The translations under genes and the position numbers were made by a program. The notes beneath the pieces are model-generated. The model was not told where the DNA came from, did no database searches, and saw only the letters and a program-made list of their open reading frames with translations. 8,098 bases of DNA from Parabacteroides sp. TM07-1AC (GTDB lineage: Bacteria; Bacteroidota; Bacteroidia; Bacteroidales; Tannerellaceae), in NCBI RefSeq assembly GCF_003480915.1, contig NZ_QUKD01000020.1:1-8098 (forward strand). Reading direction: 5' to 3'. Below, in pieces: positions 1-5,474 of this stretch (positions are counted from its first letter, which is position 1; every line of letters starts with the position of its first letter).

Positions 1-41
1 AATTTACAAGCCAATACTCGATGCGGTTCTATGAGCTTATG
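1..41. repeat. Terminal direct repeat (circular overlap), left copy
   Basis: Bases 1-41 are identical to 8058-8098. An open reading frame crosses the join in phase, so this is the usual overlap left when a circular molecule is written as a linear contig, not a biological repeat. Removing one copy gives a circle of 8,057 bp. Confidence 0.95.
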
Positions 42-530
42 AGCGGACAGGAAAGACCCTTGATTTATACAATCGAGGACTTAAAAATCATGTTCGGCGT
101 ACAAGACAAATACAAGCGAAACCCCGACTTTATCAAGTGGATTGTAAAGCCTGCGAAAGAAGAATTAGACGCCAAAAGCCCCTATTCCTTTGAATACAAA
201 ATCTTAAAGGACGGACGTTCTTTCCATTCACTAAAACTATATCCAAAATACCAGCCGGAGCACAGGGACGAGGAACTCGAAAAGCACGAACTACAAAAAC
301 AGGTCAGCTTAGGGTGGGACTTAGACAGGCTCATACGGAACTATCTAAAACAAGACCTGCTATTCACAGACCAAGAGATAAAGAACAACATAGACCTTTT
401 CAAGGCTGCGCAAAAAGAGCTTGACATAATGCTAGAGCTTTCCATTCTCAAGGGAAAAGCAAGAGAAAAGAAAAACCCCAAGGGGTATATTATCAATGCA
501 ATCAAAGGGAAATTAAAAGATAGAAAATAG
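3..530 (+). CDS. Replication initiator protein, Rep_3 family (C-terminal part; begins at 7607)
   Basis: Continuation of the initiator that starts at 7607. Base 1 is the second base of a codon, so whole codons begin at 3. It must not be read as a separate protein starting at the internal ATG at 21, because the frame is open through the join. This part carries the second winged-helix half: the SQYSMRFYELM and YTIEDLKIMFG segments, and a block containing DFIKWIVKPAKEELD, are typical of Rep_3 initiators. A lysine-rich tail follows (LKGKAREKKNPKGYIINAIKGKLKDRK, residues about 300-326). The stop codon is three bases before the ATG of the next small gene, implying one transcript. Confidence 0.92.
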   Translation, partial: FTSQYSMRFYELMSGQERPLIYTIEDLKIMFGVQDKYKRNPDFIKWIVKPAKEELDAKSPYSFEYKILKDGRSFHSLKLYPKYQPEHRDEELEKHELQKQVSLGWDLDRLIRNYLKQDLLFTDQEIKNNIDLFKAAQKELDIMLELSILKGKAREKKNPKGYIINAIKGKLKDRK

Positions 531-533
531 CTT

Positions 534-725
534 ATGAAAACAGGTGATAAAGTTATCGTACCAGCCGAAATAAACGGCTATGGCAGGGATTTACGGGCAA
601 TGGTTACAGAGATAGAGAAGTTCGCCGGGGCAATATTCGTAACAGTGATATTCACCGAACCATGTCCGGAAGCCTGCGGAAGAAATGGGGGCGTTTACCA
701 TGACTTCCAGCTAATAGCAAGATGA
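534..725 (+). CDS. Small hypothetical protein downstream of rep
   Basis: A 63-residue ORF beginning three bases after the rep stop codon, probably co-transcribed and perhaps translationally coupled with rep, since no independent promoter or Shine-Dalgarno site is visible. I do not recognise the family. The N-terminus (MKTGDKVIVPAEINGY) looks like a small beta-barrel start of the kind seen in KOW/SH3-like or cold-shock-sized domains. Residues 42-52 contain EPCPEACGRNGG with two cysteines four residues apart, but there is no complete zinc-finger pattern. There is no signal peptide or membrane segment. Its position next to rep suggests a role in replication or copy control, but that is inference from location only. 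Confidence 0.7.
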   Translation: MKTGDKVIVPAEINGYGRDLRAMVTEIEKFAGAIFVTVIFTEPCPEACGRNGGVYHDFQLIAR

Positions 726-730
726 TTTAT

Positions 731-803
731 TTTGCTATAACCGCAATAAATTGCAATAATGTTTGTGATAAATTGCTATAACAATACTTATAACTACCTT
801 TGC
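731..803 (+). promoter_or_regulatory. Bacteroidetes-type promoter with repeated operator-like motifs
   Basis: TTG at 773-775, a 19-bp spacer and TACCTTTGC at 795-803 match the Bacteroidetes -33/-7 consensus closely. Transcription would start near 810 and serve the gene at 828. The promoter overlaps repeated motifs: TTGCTATAAC occurs at 733-742 and 773-782, with AATTGC/GCAAT half-sites between them (about 743-757). Spacing of about 20-22 bp between the AATTGC-type motifs suits a ribbon-helix-helix repressor, and the downstream product is such a protein, so autoregulation is likely. Confidence 0.75.
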
Positions 804-827
804 AACAGAATATAGCATTTTACAGCA

Positions 828-1355
828 ATGGAAAAAGGACAGGAAAGCAAGCAAAAGAGGAAAACACCGCTTACCACCATAGCGATAAGCCAAGAGTACG
901 CCCAAAAATTAGACGAGTATTTAAACGGTACGGGTATAACTCGCAAAGAATTTGTCGAGTTATCCGTTGATTATTTCCAAAGAACCGGGTTCGACCTCCG
1001 GGGTGAAGCTTTTGACCTCTCCCCATTAGAAAAGGTTGCCGGGCGGCTGGAACAATCCGCAAAGATCATGGAACGACACAACGAGGGAACGGAAGCGGTT
1101 CGCCAGCTATTACAGGCAGTCCGGGAACAGACCGCCAAGCAACTCCCTGCGCCGGAACTGATCGCCCATGCTGCCGAAGAAAAAGCAAAGGCAGAAGCCA
1201 AAAGCGAAGAACAAGAAAGGGAGATTGCCCGGCTGCGCTCCGAAAACTCCGCTTTGCTGGAATACAAGGAAAAGGCGCACCGGGAACTGTGCCGGGTGCG
1301 TGACGAGCAAAAGACTTTCGGAAAAATACATGTAAACACTGAATTAGATGTATAA
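828..1355 (+). CDS. BtgA-like ribbon-helix-helix / coiled-coil protein (mobilization or partition accessory)
   Basis: A 175-residue soluble protein. Residues 13-58 form a predicted ribbon-helix-helix DNA-binding domain: a beta strand (TPLTTIAIS), then helices around EYAQKLDEYL and TRKEFVELSVDYFQRTG. Residues 60-110 are amphipathic helix, and about 115-165 are a strongly charged coiled coil (EEKAKAEAKSEEQERE and onward). The layout resembles the BfmA/BtgA family, and the domain order matches the btgA product at 5471-6076, so the plasmid carries two proteins of this design. This one is not beside a relaxase. It could assist mobilization, act in partition, or regulate its own promoter. The DNA-binding call is firm; the exact role is inferred. 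It is much richer in GC than the accessory genes that follow. Confidence 0.75.
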   Translation: MEKGQESKQKRKTPLTTIAISQEYAQKLDEYLNGTGITRKEFVELSVDYFQRTGFDLRGEAFDLSPLEKVAGRLEQSAKIMERHNEGTEAVRQLLQAVREQTAKQLPAPELIAHAAEEKAKAEAKSEEQEREIARLRSENSALLEYKEKAHRELCRVRDEQKTFGKIHVNTELDV

Positions 1356-1382
1356 AACTAATAAACATTACTTTGTCTATCC

Positions 1383-2099
1383 CTAAAAACAAATACACAT
1401 GTTCAAACCAACTTCTTTTGCGGAATAATAAGGCAAGGTCACTATCGCCACATGCTCTTTGTAACATTCGGATTTCTTAAATATCTTAGGATACAACCAA
1501 TAAGCCAGTTTCGTGCTCAAAACACCAATACAAGCCCCTGCTACCACATCATTGAGGTAATGCCTGTCATTGTATATTCTCAAGTATCCCGTAATTGCTG
1601 CTATCGCATACCCTGCATAACCAATCCATGGCGACACATCCCTATATTCCCGGTAAAGAAATTCAGCTCCCATAAATGCCGTAGCAGTATGACCGGATGG
1701 AAAAGAATTTCGAGTATTACTATCCGGTCTTTTCTCTTTAAACGAATATTTCATCGTATTGACAATCATTCCCATAGTTGCATAAGACATTGCCAAAATT
1801 ATTGTCCTGCCTTTAAAGCTATGCTTCCCTTTCACACCTGCAAGGTTTAACCCATAAACTGCGACCATTGGCGAATATTGCATATAATCATCAAACTTGA
1901 TTTTATTTCTTCCTTTGGCAGAAAGGAGATCCTGCACATTCTCCCTCTGTTCTGTAAACCAGCCATCACAGACAAACAAAGCTGCTGTACCTATCCCCAT
2001 GACAGGAACTAACACCTCTTTAAATTTCAATTGATACACTTCATCTAAAACAGGTTTCGGTAATTGCTGAATAAAATTTAAAGGAGACAAAAATGCCAC
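1383..2099 (-). pseudogene. PAP2-superfamily phosphatase, body of a gene that lost its 5' end
   Basis: The frame encodes 238 residues and keeps the full PAP2 active-site set. The KX6RP motif is at about 117-125 (KYSFKEKRP), PSGH at 134-137, and R174-x5-H180-x3-D184 at the third motif, with hydrophobic membrane segments between them. Such enzymes remove phosphate from lipids (lipid A, undecaprenyl or phosphatidylglycerol phosphates) on the periplasmic face. The frame opens only at a GTG, two codons after a stop, and overlaps the divergent nitroreductase start by 7 bp. It has no signal peptide and no room for its own promoter. A matching signal-peptide start lies on the same strand at 3803-3934, so I read this as the 3' portion of a gene split by insertion of the nitroreductase-erm block. 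It is probably not expressed, although the catalytic part is intact. Confidence 0.8.
2081..2086 (+). promoter_or_regulatory. Shine-Dalgarno site of the nitroreductase
   Basis: AAGGAG lies six bases before the ATG at 2093. It is notable because backbone genes of this plasmid lack such sites. It decides the start codon and overlaps the 5' end of the truncated phosphatase on the other strand. Confidence 0.7.
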
Positions 2100-2911
2100 A
2101 AATTCTTATAGACAGAAAAACATGTTCTAAATGCAATACTTGCGCAACTGTATGTGTAATGGGAATCATTGATAAATCGACAGCCTTAAATTATCCAACC
2201 ATACCTGAAGAAAAATTGGATTATTGTTTAAAATGTGGTCATTGTGAGTCTTTTTGTGCACAGAAGGCTCTTACCTTAGATTTCCTTCTTGACGAAAAAA
2301 TTAATACGTCTTTTTTGGATAGTCAGATTGAACCACAGAATATAGCATTGTATATAAAAAGTCGACGTTCTGTGAGACATTATTCTTCAAAGACAGTTAA
2401 TAAAGAGTTAATTGCTAAAGTTATTGATATAGCCCGTTATGCTCCATCTGGAGGGAATGGACAACCAGTAAAATGGATTGTTATTCATAAACCATCAGAG
2501 GTAAATCGTGTTGCAAGTTTAACCGTTGATTGGATGCGAACTATTCAAAACACATCACATCCTCTAGCAGATTATGTACCTGCAATAATTTCAACTTGGG
2601 ATAGTGGTTTGGATTTGATTTGCCATAATGCTCCCCATTTACTTTTTGCACATGTTCCTATTGAGCCAATTGATGACCCTACCGAAGCAATTATTGCTTT
2701 GACTCATTTTGATATTGCTGCGCCCGCTTTTGGTATCGGTACATGTTGGGCTGGATTCGTAAAGTTGGCTATAGACAATTATAAACCATTAAAGGATTTG
2801 TTATCAATACCAGAAGAACGTAAAGCGGCTTGTCCAATGCTATTTGGATATTCAAGTTATAAAATAACTTCTATTCCGAGACGCAATCCTGTGGATATTA
2901 CATGGAAGTAA
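2093..2911 (+). CDS. Ferredoxin-nitroreductase fusion (two 4Fe-4S clusters plus FMN nitroreductase domain)
   Basis: A 272-residue flavoprotein. Residues 1-60 are a bacterial ferredoxin domain with two CxxCxxCxxxC motifs (C11, C14, C17, C21 and C45, C48, C51, C55) for two 4Fe-4S clusters. Residues about 85-270 are a nitroreductase-family domain: RRSVR at 91-95 and PSGGNGQP at 118-125 are FMN-contact segments, and GIGTCWAGF at 214-222 is the family's conserved turn. Such fusions use internal electron transfer to reduce nitroaromatics, quinones or similar acceptors; the physiological substrate is unknown. It is not a Nim protein, which has a different fold. It is complete, with a clear Shine-Dalgarno site, AT-rich, and convergent with erm. 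Next to a resistance gene, it could be cargo that alters nitro-drug or redox tolerance, but that is inference. No convincing promoter is visible just upstream. Confidence 0.9.
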   Translation: MPQILIDRKTCSKCNTCATVCVMGIIDKSTALNYPTIPEEKLDYCLKCGHCESFCAQKALTLDFLLDEKINTSFLDSQIEPQNIALYIKSRRSVRHYSSKTVNKELIAKVIDIARYAPSGGNGQPVKWIVIHKPSEVNRVASLTVDWMRTIQNTSHPLADYVPAIISTWDSGLDLICHNAPHLLFAHVPIEPIDDPTEAIIALTHFDIAAPAFGIGTCWAGFVKLAIDNYKPLKDLLSIPEERKAACPMLFGYSSYKITSIPRRNPVDITWK

Positions 2912-2958
2912 AATAGAAGTTACTTAATGACTAAAATGGTGTATTAAACAGTTAATCT

Positions 2959-2996
2959 TGATTCAGTAAAAAAAATAATTTTGTTTTACTGAATCA
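2959..2996. terminator. Inverted repeat between convergent genes, likely bidirectional terminator
   Basis: Perfect 13-bp arms (TGATTCAGTAAAA at 2959-2971 and its complement at 2984-2996) enclose a 12-nt loop. It sits between the nitroreductase and erm stop codons, the usual place for a shared terminator. No clean T-run follows either arm; the A/T tracts are inside the stem, so termination is probable rather than certain. Confidence 0.6.
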
Positions 2997-3015
2997 GACT
3001 CTAATCAACTAACAA

Positions 3016-3816
3016 TTAAGAGGGATGGTTTTTTTCAGGAACTCTCTCCAACATTTCCAAAAAACAACATTCCCATTGTTTTGCAGCCAAACTAACAATT
3101 TGACAATTAAGATTTATTCCATATTTATCAGCAATAACTCTGACTTGACTTTTTCTGAATATTGTCTTTAATACAGTTCTGGCTGGCAAATCGGGTTTTT
3201 GCAACAAGAAAGTGAGAAAATTCAGATATTTTCTTTTCAATTCATAACTTATTGACATTTTTTTTCTTTCAATCTTTAAAAGTGCTGACTTGACTTTTGG
3301 TGGTGGCAAAAAACTCTCATGAGATATTTCATACATAAGTTTTAAATCAAAAAAAGTATGATAAAACACAATATATGGATTGAAAACTTTTTTTGAAAAT
3401 AACTTTTGGGCAGGTTCAAGTTGCATTATCAATGAACCACCCATAAAATGCTCAACACTATCAAACATCAAGGATTTTAAAATTTCAGAAGTTATTCTGA
3501 AAGGGATATTAGACACAACTTTAAAATTTCTTTTTGGTATGGTGTAACATCTAAAATCACAATCAATAATTTTGACATTCGTGTTGTTAGAAAACTTGTT
3601 TTTTAGAATGGACAATAGCGATTTATCATTCTCTATTGCAATTAGATTTGTGCATTGACGAACTAAATGAACAGTCAAAAATCCTTTTCCGGCACCAATA
3701 TCTATAACAGTGTCGGATTCATTTATTTTCGCAATTTTAATTGCATCATCTATCAGCACTTTATCTATAGTAAAATGCTGTCCCGTGTATCTTACGGGCA
3801 GTTTATTTTTTATCAT
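3016..3816 (-). CDS. erm: 23S rRNA (adenine-N6) methyltransferase, Erm(F)-like, MLS-B resistance
   Basis: Methylates A2058 of 23S rRNA using S-adenosylmethionine, blocking macrolide, lincosamide and streptogramin B binding. The 266-residue length equals that of Erm(F). Motifs are intact: TGQHF at 11-15 (motif X), DIGAGKG at 39-45 (SAM-binding motif I), acidic E62 in IEND (motif II), CDF at 86-88, and SNIPF at 102-106 (motif IV, catalytic). The C-terminal ESFLPPPKVKSAL block and the ending VPEKNHPS closely resemble Erm(F). From memory of Erm(F) there are many substitutions throughout, so this is a diverged relative (Erm(35) or an unnamed class are possible), not Erm(F) itself. AAGGA lies 8 bases before the ATG. 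It is visibly AT-rich compared with the backbone and sits behind a long structured leader, so expression may be inducible. Confidence 0.93.
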   Translation of the reverse strand: MIKNKLPVRYTGQHFTIDKVLIDDAIKIAKINESDTVIDIGAGKGFLTVHLVRQCTNLIAIENDKSLLSILKNKFSNNTNVKIIDCDFRCYTIPKRNFKVVSNIPFRITSEILKSLMFDSVEHFMGGSLIMQLEPAQKLFSKKVFNPYIVFYHTFFDLKLMYEISHESFLPPPKVKSALLKIERKKMSISYELKRKYLNFLTFLLQKPDLPARTVLKTIFRKSQVRVIADKYGINLNCQIVSLAAKQWECCFLEMLERVPEKNHPS

Positions 3817-3934
3817 TACTTATTTCCTTATACAAACTATCCTTCACTCCATTTTGCGCCCATATATGGGTAAAAGAAAACATGAAAATCCCTATCGCCA
3901 ATAAAGATTCTCTCGTAAAAAAATATTTTTTCAT
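3803..3934 (-). pseudogene. Signal-peptide-bearing 5' fragment of the interrupted PAP2 gene; overlaps the erm start
   Basis: A 43-residue frame starts at the ATG at 3934-3932 and stops inside the erm coding start. It reads MKKYFFTRESLLAIGIF, continues with a hydrophobic core, and reaches an HIWAQ/NGVKDSLYKEIS junction. That is a textbook signal peptide with an AQ cleavage end as common in Bacteroidetes. It has the same strand as the headless PAP2 body at 1383-2099, which lacks exactly this part, and related Bacteroides phosphatases have a signal peptide before the catalytic region. The fragment ends near the erm ATG (3816), so the right edge of the inserted block lies here. It may still be translated and now acts as an upstream ORF overlapping the erm start by 14 bases, which could couple or reduce erm translation. 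Confidence 0.65.
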
Positions 3935-4002
3935 CTACGCTTTTGTTGTGCGAACTATAATTCGATACGGGCACAACAAACAAATACCCCAAAGCGTAAA
4001 AA

Positions 4003-4022
4003 AAAGAAGCGTGGGCTTCCTT
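4003..4022 (-). terminator. Intrinsic terminator-like hairpin inside the erm leader
   Basis: On the minus strand AAGGAAGC-CCAC-GCTTCTTT forms an eight-pair stem (one G-U) with a four-base loop, continuing into a T-run (T8 in total at 4005-3998). It is about 190 bases upstream of the erm start, so read-through is needed for expression. This is the feature that makes attenuation plausible. Confidence 0.6.
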
Positions 4023-4023
4023 A

Positions 4024-4080
4024 TCAACACTCTGAGGTATTTGGCGTAACCCGTATAGACGATAAGTTCCACCCACGCAT
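4024..4080 (-). CDS. Possible 18-residue leader peptide
   Basis: An ATG at 4080-4078 opens an 18-codon frame, MRGWNLSSIRVTPNTSEC, whose TGA stop (4026-4024) is one base before the terminator-like hairpin begins. Its first codons lie over the putative antiterminator strand. Stop placement directly at an attenuator is typical of leader peptides. No Shine-Dalgarno site is visible and translation is unproven. Confidence 0.3.
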   Translation of the reverse strand: MRGWNLSSIRVTPNTSEC

Positions 4081-4100
4081 AGCGCAGGCGTTCACAGAAC

Positions 4101-4121
4101 TTATTCGTGTCTATACATCAT
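4101..4121 (-). CDS. Possible six-residue upstream ORF (MMYRHE)
   Basis: ATG ATG TAT AGA CAC GAA TAA runs over the 5' arm of stem 1 (4109-4116 and 4097-4104). A ribosome stalled here would mask that arm and free the downstream GCGTGGG segment to pair with the terminator. It is very short and may be chance; it is listed because of its exact overlap with the stem. Confidence 0.25.
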   Translation of the reverse strand: MMYRHE

Positions 4122-4122
4122 C

Positions 4123-4458
4123 TAATCGCCAAATTTTCAGAGTATACCGAATAATAGTAAACGCTATTAATTATATGTTTATGTTATATCTTTAGTATTT
4201 CATGCTTTTACCATTGCCTTAATCTTTTAAATAAATACTTAATCCAATTTTGAGGCTGCAAAGATAGCGAAATATATTGAATATTAATATTTTGCCAGTC
4301 CTTCCATTTTCATAAACCCATATTTTTGCTATTATACTAAATCAAGAAGTACAGAGCGAATACTTAATACAACGGTAACAGAATGACAAAACGGACACCC
4401 CACCAAAGAGCAACATTTTTTTCTTTTTTCCTAAACACCTGCCAGCGAAGCACAGAGT
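4123..4458. other. AT-rich intergenic region without convincing genes
   Basis: Apart from the leftward -7 box at 4258-4266, I see no supported coding sequence. A small inverted repeat (TAATAG at 4152-4157 with CTATTA at 4164-4169) and a repeated AATACTTAAT (about 4234-4243 and 4359-4368) are present. The longest frames here are shadows on the opposite strand or extensions of the relaxase's alternative frames. The segment joins the accessory block to the mobilization backbone. Confidence 0.6.
4258..4266 (-). promoter_or_regulatory. Leftward Bacteroidetes -7 box, probable promoter of the erm leader
   Basis: The minus strand reads TATCTTTGC, an exact TAnnTTTG element. No TTG is present at the expected upstream distance, so the -33 element is weak. 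It is the best leftward -7 match in the gap upstream of erm and would start transcription near 4252. Confidence 0.55.
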
Positions 4459-4549
4459 ATTTGTCAAGGGCGAAGGGTAAAAAATACCGCACGAGCGAAG
4501 CGAGCACAGGAGATTTTTTACCCGGAGAGTGAAACGTCCCTTGACAAAT
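4459..4549. terminator. Large nested hairpin downstream of the relaxase gene
   Basis: Outer arms ATTTGTCAAGGG (4459-4470) and its complement (4538-4549) are perfect over 12 bp. Inner arms GGGTAAAAAAT (4475-4485) and its complement (4513-4523) are perfect over 11 bp. The tip holds an 18-nt mirror-symmetric sequence (4490-4507). It begins about 40 bases past the btgB stop in the direction of transcription, so it probably ends the mobilization transcript. Its size and nesting exceed what a simple terminator needs. Confidence 0.6.
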
Positions 4550-4572
4550 GCGGCGTGCGTAGCTACCTTTGT
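4541..4572 (+). promoter_or_regulatory. Near-consensus rightward promoter pointing antisense into the relaxase gene
   Basis: TTG at 4541-4543, a 20-bp spacer and TACCTTTG at 4564-4571 match the Bacteroidetes consensus. Transcription would start near 4580, about ten bases outside the btgB stop, and run antisense through it. The -33 element is embedded in the right arm of the large hairpin. No plus-strand gene follows closely, so an antisense RNA is the natural reading. Confidence 0.55.
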
Positions 4573-4589
4573 GCCGGAAAATAGAAAAA

Positions 4590-5474
4590 TTACCAACTGC
4601 CCATGCCAAAACCTCTGCTCTTTTTGGGCTTCTGCCGGAGTTCCAAATCTTCCTCCTGCTGCTTCTTGGGAGTGGGCTGCTCGATGTCGGGTGTTTTCTC
4701 CACCTGTCGGATTTTTGACATCTCCGGCTCCTGCCGGGTTTGAAGCTCCGTTTTGAGATTGTCCCATTTCTCCTTTCTGATGCGCTGCGCACGCTCCACC
4801 TGTCGGGCAATTTCTGCCGGGTTGCCGTTCTTGACGGCGTTAAGGTAGTCGAAACTTTCCTCCGGCTCCCGGTCAAACCCCATTCGCCGATCAAAAGAGC
4901 TTTCACACTTCCGGAAAAAATCCGTCCGGTCAAAACTTCCCTTCACGTTGCCGCAGTTCTTCTTTCCGGTGTGGTTCGTTTTAGGGCTTAACTTCCTGGT
5001 GTTGCTCCGGTCTTTCCGGCTGACGATGATATGTGCGTGCATATCACTGTCACTGTCACTGTCACCGTCCCGGTTGAAGTGGATCTTTGCGTAATATTCC
5101 ACATCATCGCTTCTCAAGCCTTTTCCGAAGCCCTCCGCATAGTTTCTCATCACATCCTGTCGTATGTACCGCCGTAAGGCTTCCGCACGCTCCTGCGGAG
5201 TTCCGCCCATGCAGCGCAGCTCCTTCTCTGAAGGGCTGACAGTGATAACATAGAACTTTGCGTCAGTCCGGCTTAACTTAGCCTTGTTGTTGTCTATCTT
5301 GAATGTGACCTCCCTTGCGCTCACGTAGTCCCGGAACTGGTTGAAGAATGGCTGCACCTCCTCCCCTTTCTTCATCCTCTCCAAATCCTCATGCTGGAGA
5401 TAGTTCGTCACCGCAACGCAACTGCCTGTATTGGCATATGTGCCGTTACCGCCTCCCTGTATCTTCACGTTCAT
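4590..5474 (-). CDS. btgB: Relaxase / mobilization protein, BtgB-like (DUF5712 family)
   Basis: A 294-residue relaxase expected to nick oriT and lead the transferred strand, relying on a helper element for the mating channel. The N-terminus (MNVKIQGGGNGTYANTGSC) with Y13 and Y25, one of which may be the nucleophile, matches Bacteroides BtgB/DUF5712 proteins. The metal-binding HUH-type motif is HAHIIVS at 146-152, with H132 in KIHFN upstream as a candidate third ligand. Residues 139-144 are an SDSDSD run coded by a hexanucleotide repeat. The C-terminal third is a charged, low-complexity helix-rich tail (KQQEEDLELRQKPKKSRG). The start overlaps the btgA stop by four bases (ATGA), so the two are translationally coupled. 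Family membership is confident; the catalytic tyrosine is not resolved. Confidence 0.88.
   Translation of the reverse strand: MNVKIQGGGNGTYANTGSCVAVTNYLQHEDLERMKKGEEVQPFFNQFRDYVSAREVTFKIDNNKAKLSRTDAKFYVITVSPSEKELRCMGGTPQERAEALRRYIRQDVMRNYAEGFGKGLRSDDVEYYAKIHFNRDGDSDSDSDMHAHIIVSRKDRSNTRKLSPKTNHTGKKNCGNVKGSFDRTDFFRKCESSFDRRMGFDREPEESFDYLNAVKNGNPAEIARQVERAQRIRKEKWDNLKTELQTRQEPEMSKIRQVEKTPDIEQPTPKKQQEEDLELRQKPKKSRGFGMGSW

Larger units (their letters stand above)
3803..4252 (-). promoter_or_regulatory. Long structured leader upstream of erm, candidate attenuator
   Basis: About 440 nt lie between the predicted start of transcription (near 4252) and the erm ATG. On the minus strand they hold four long inverted repeats. 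Stem 1 pairs 4109-4116 with 4053-4060 and 4097-4104 with 4062-4069 (8 + 8 bp). CAAATACC at 3981-3988 pairs with 4036-4043 (8 bp). TTTGTTGTGC at 3942-3951 pairs with 3971-3980 (10 bp). A terminator-like hairpin lies at 4003-4022. The minus-strand GCGTGGG (4078-4072) in the loop of stem 1 is complementary to CCCACGC (4015-4009) in the terminator, a possible antiterminator pairing. Two tiny ORFs (4101-4121 and 4024-4080) overlap these arms. The layout fits transcription attenuation, but the leader may originally have belonged to the phosphatase gene. Confidence 0.55.

Noticed and set aside
971..1467. Minus-strand ORFs of 73-133 residues opposite the 828-1355 gene
   Set aside because: Cysteine/serine-rich shadow frames created by the coiled-coil codons on the other strand.
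1452..1850. 132-residue plus-strand ORF opposite the PAP2 gene
   Set aside because: The minus-strand frame contains all PAP2 motifs, so this is its antisense shadow.
3859..3870. 12-bp palindrome CCCATATATGGG upstream of erm
   Set aside because: It falls within the phosphatase 5' fragment's coding region and has no partner structure; probably incidental.
3837..4076. 79-residue minus-strand ORF from a GTG start upstream of erm
   Set aside because: It runs through the terminator hairpin and all the leader inverted repeats, starts with GTG and has no recognisable domain. The region looks structured rather than coding.
3935..4120. A second open minus-strand frame (…RLRYAWVELIVYTGYAKYL…) ending in TAG directly before the signal-peptide ATG
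   Set aside because: It has no ATG start, is not a family I know, and its length is explained by overlap with the leader structures. The abutting stop/start is suggestive, so I am not certain.
4342..4991. Several ORFs of 75-189 residues opposite or out of frame with btgB
   Set aside because: Low-complexity shadows of the relaxase gene, with no domains, and crossing the hairpin.
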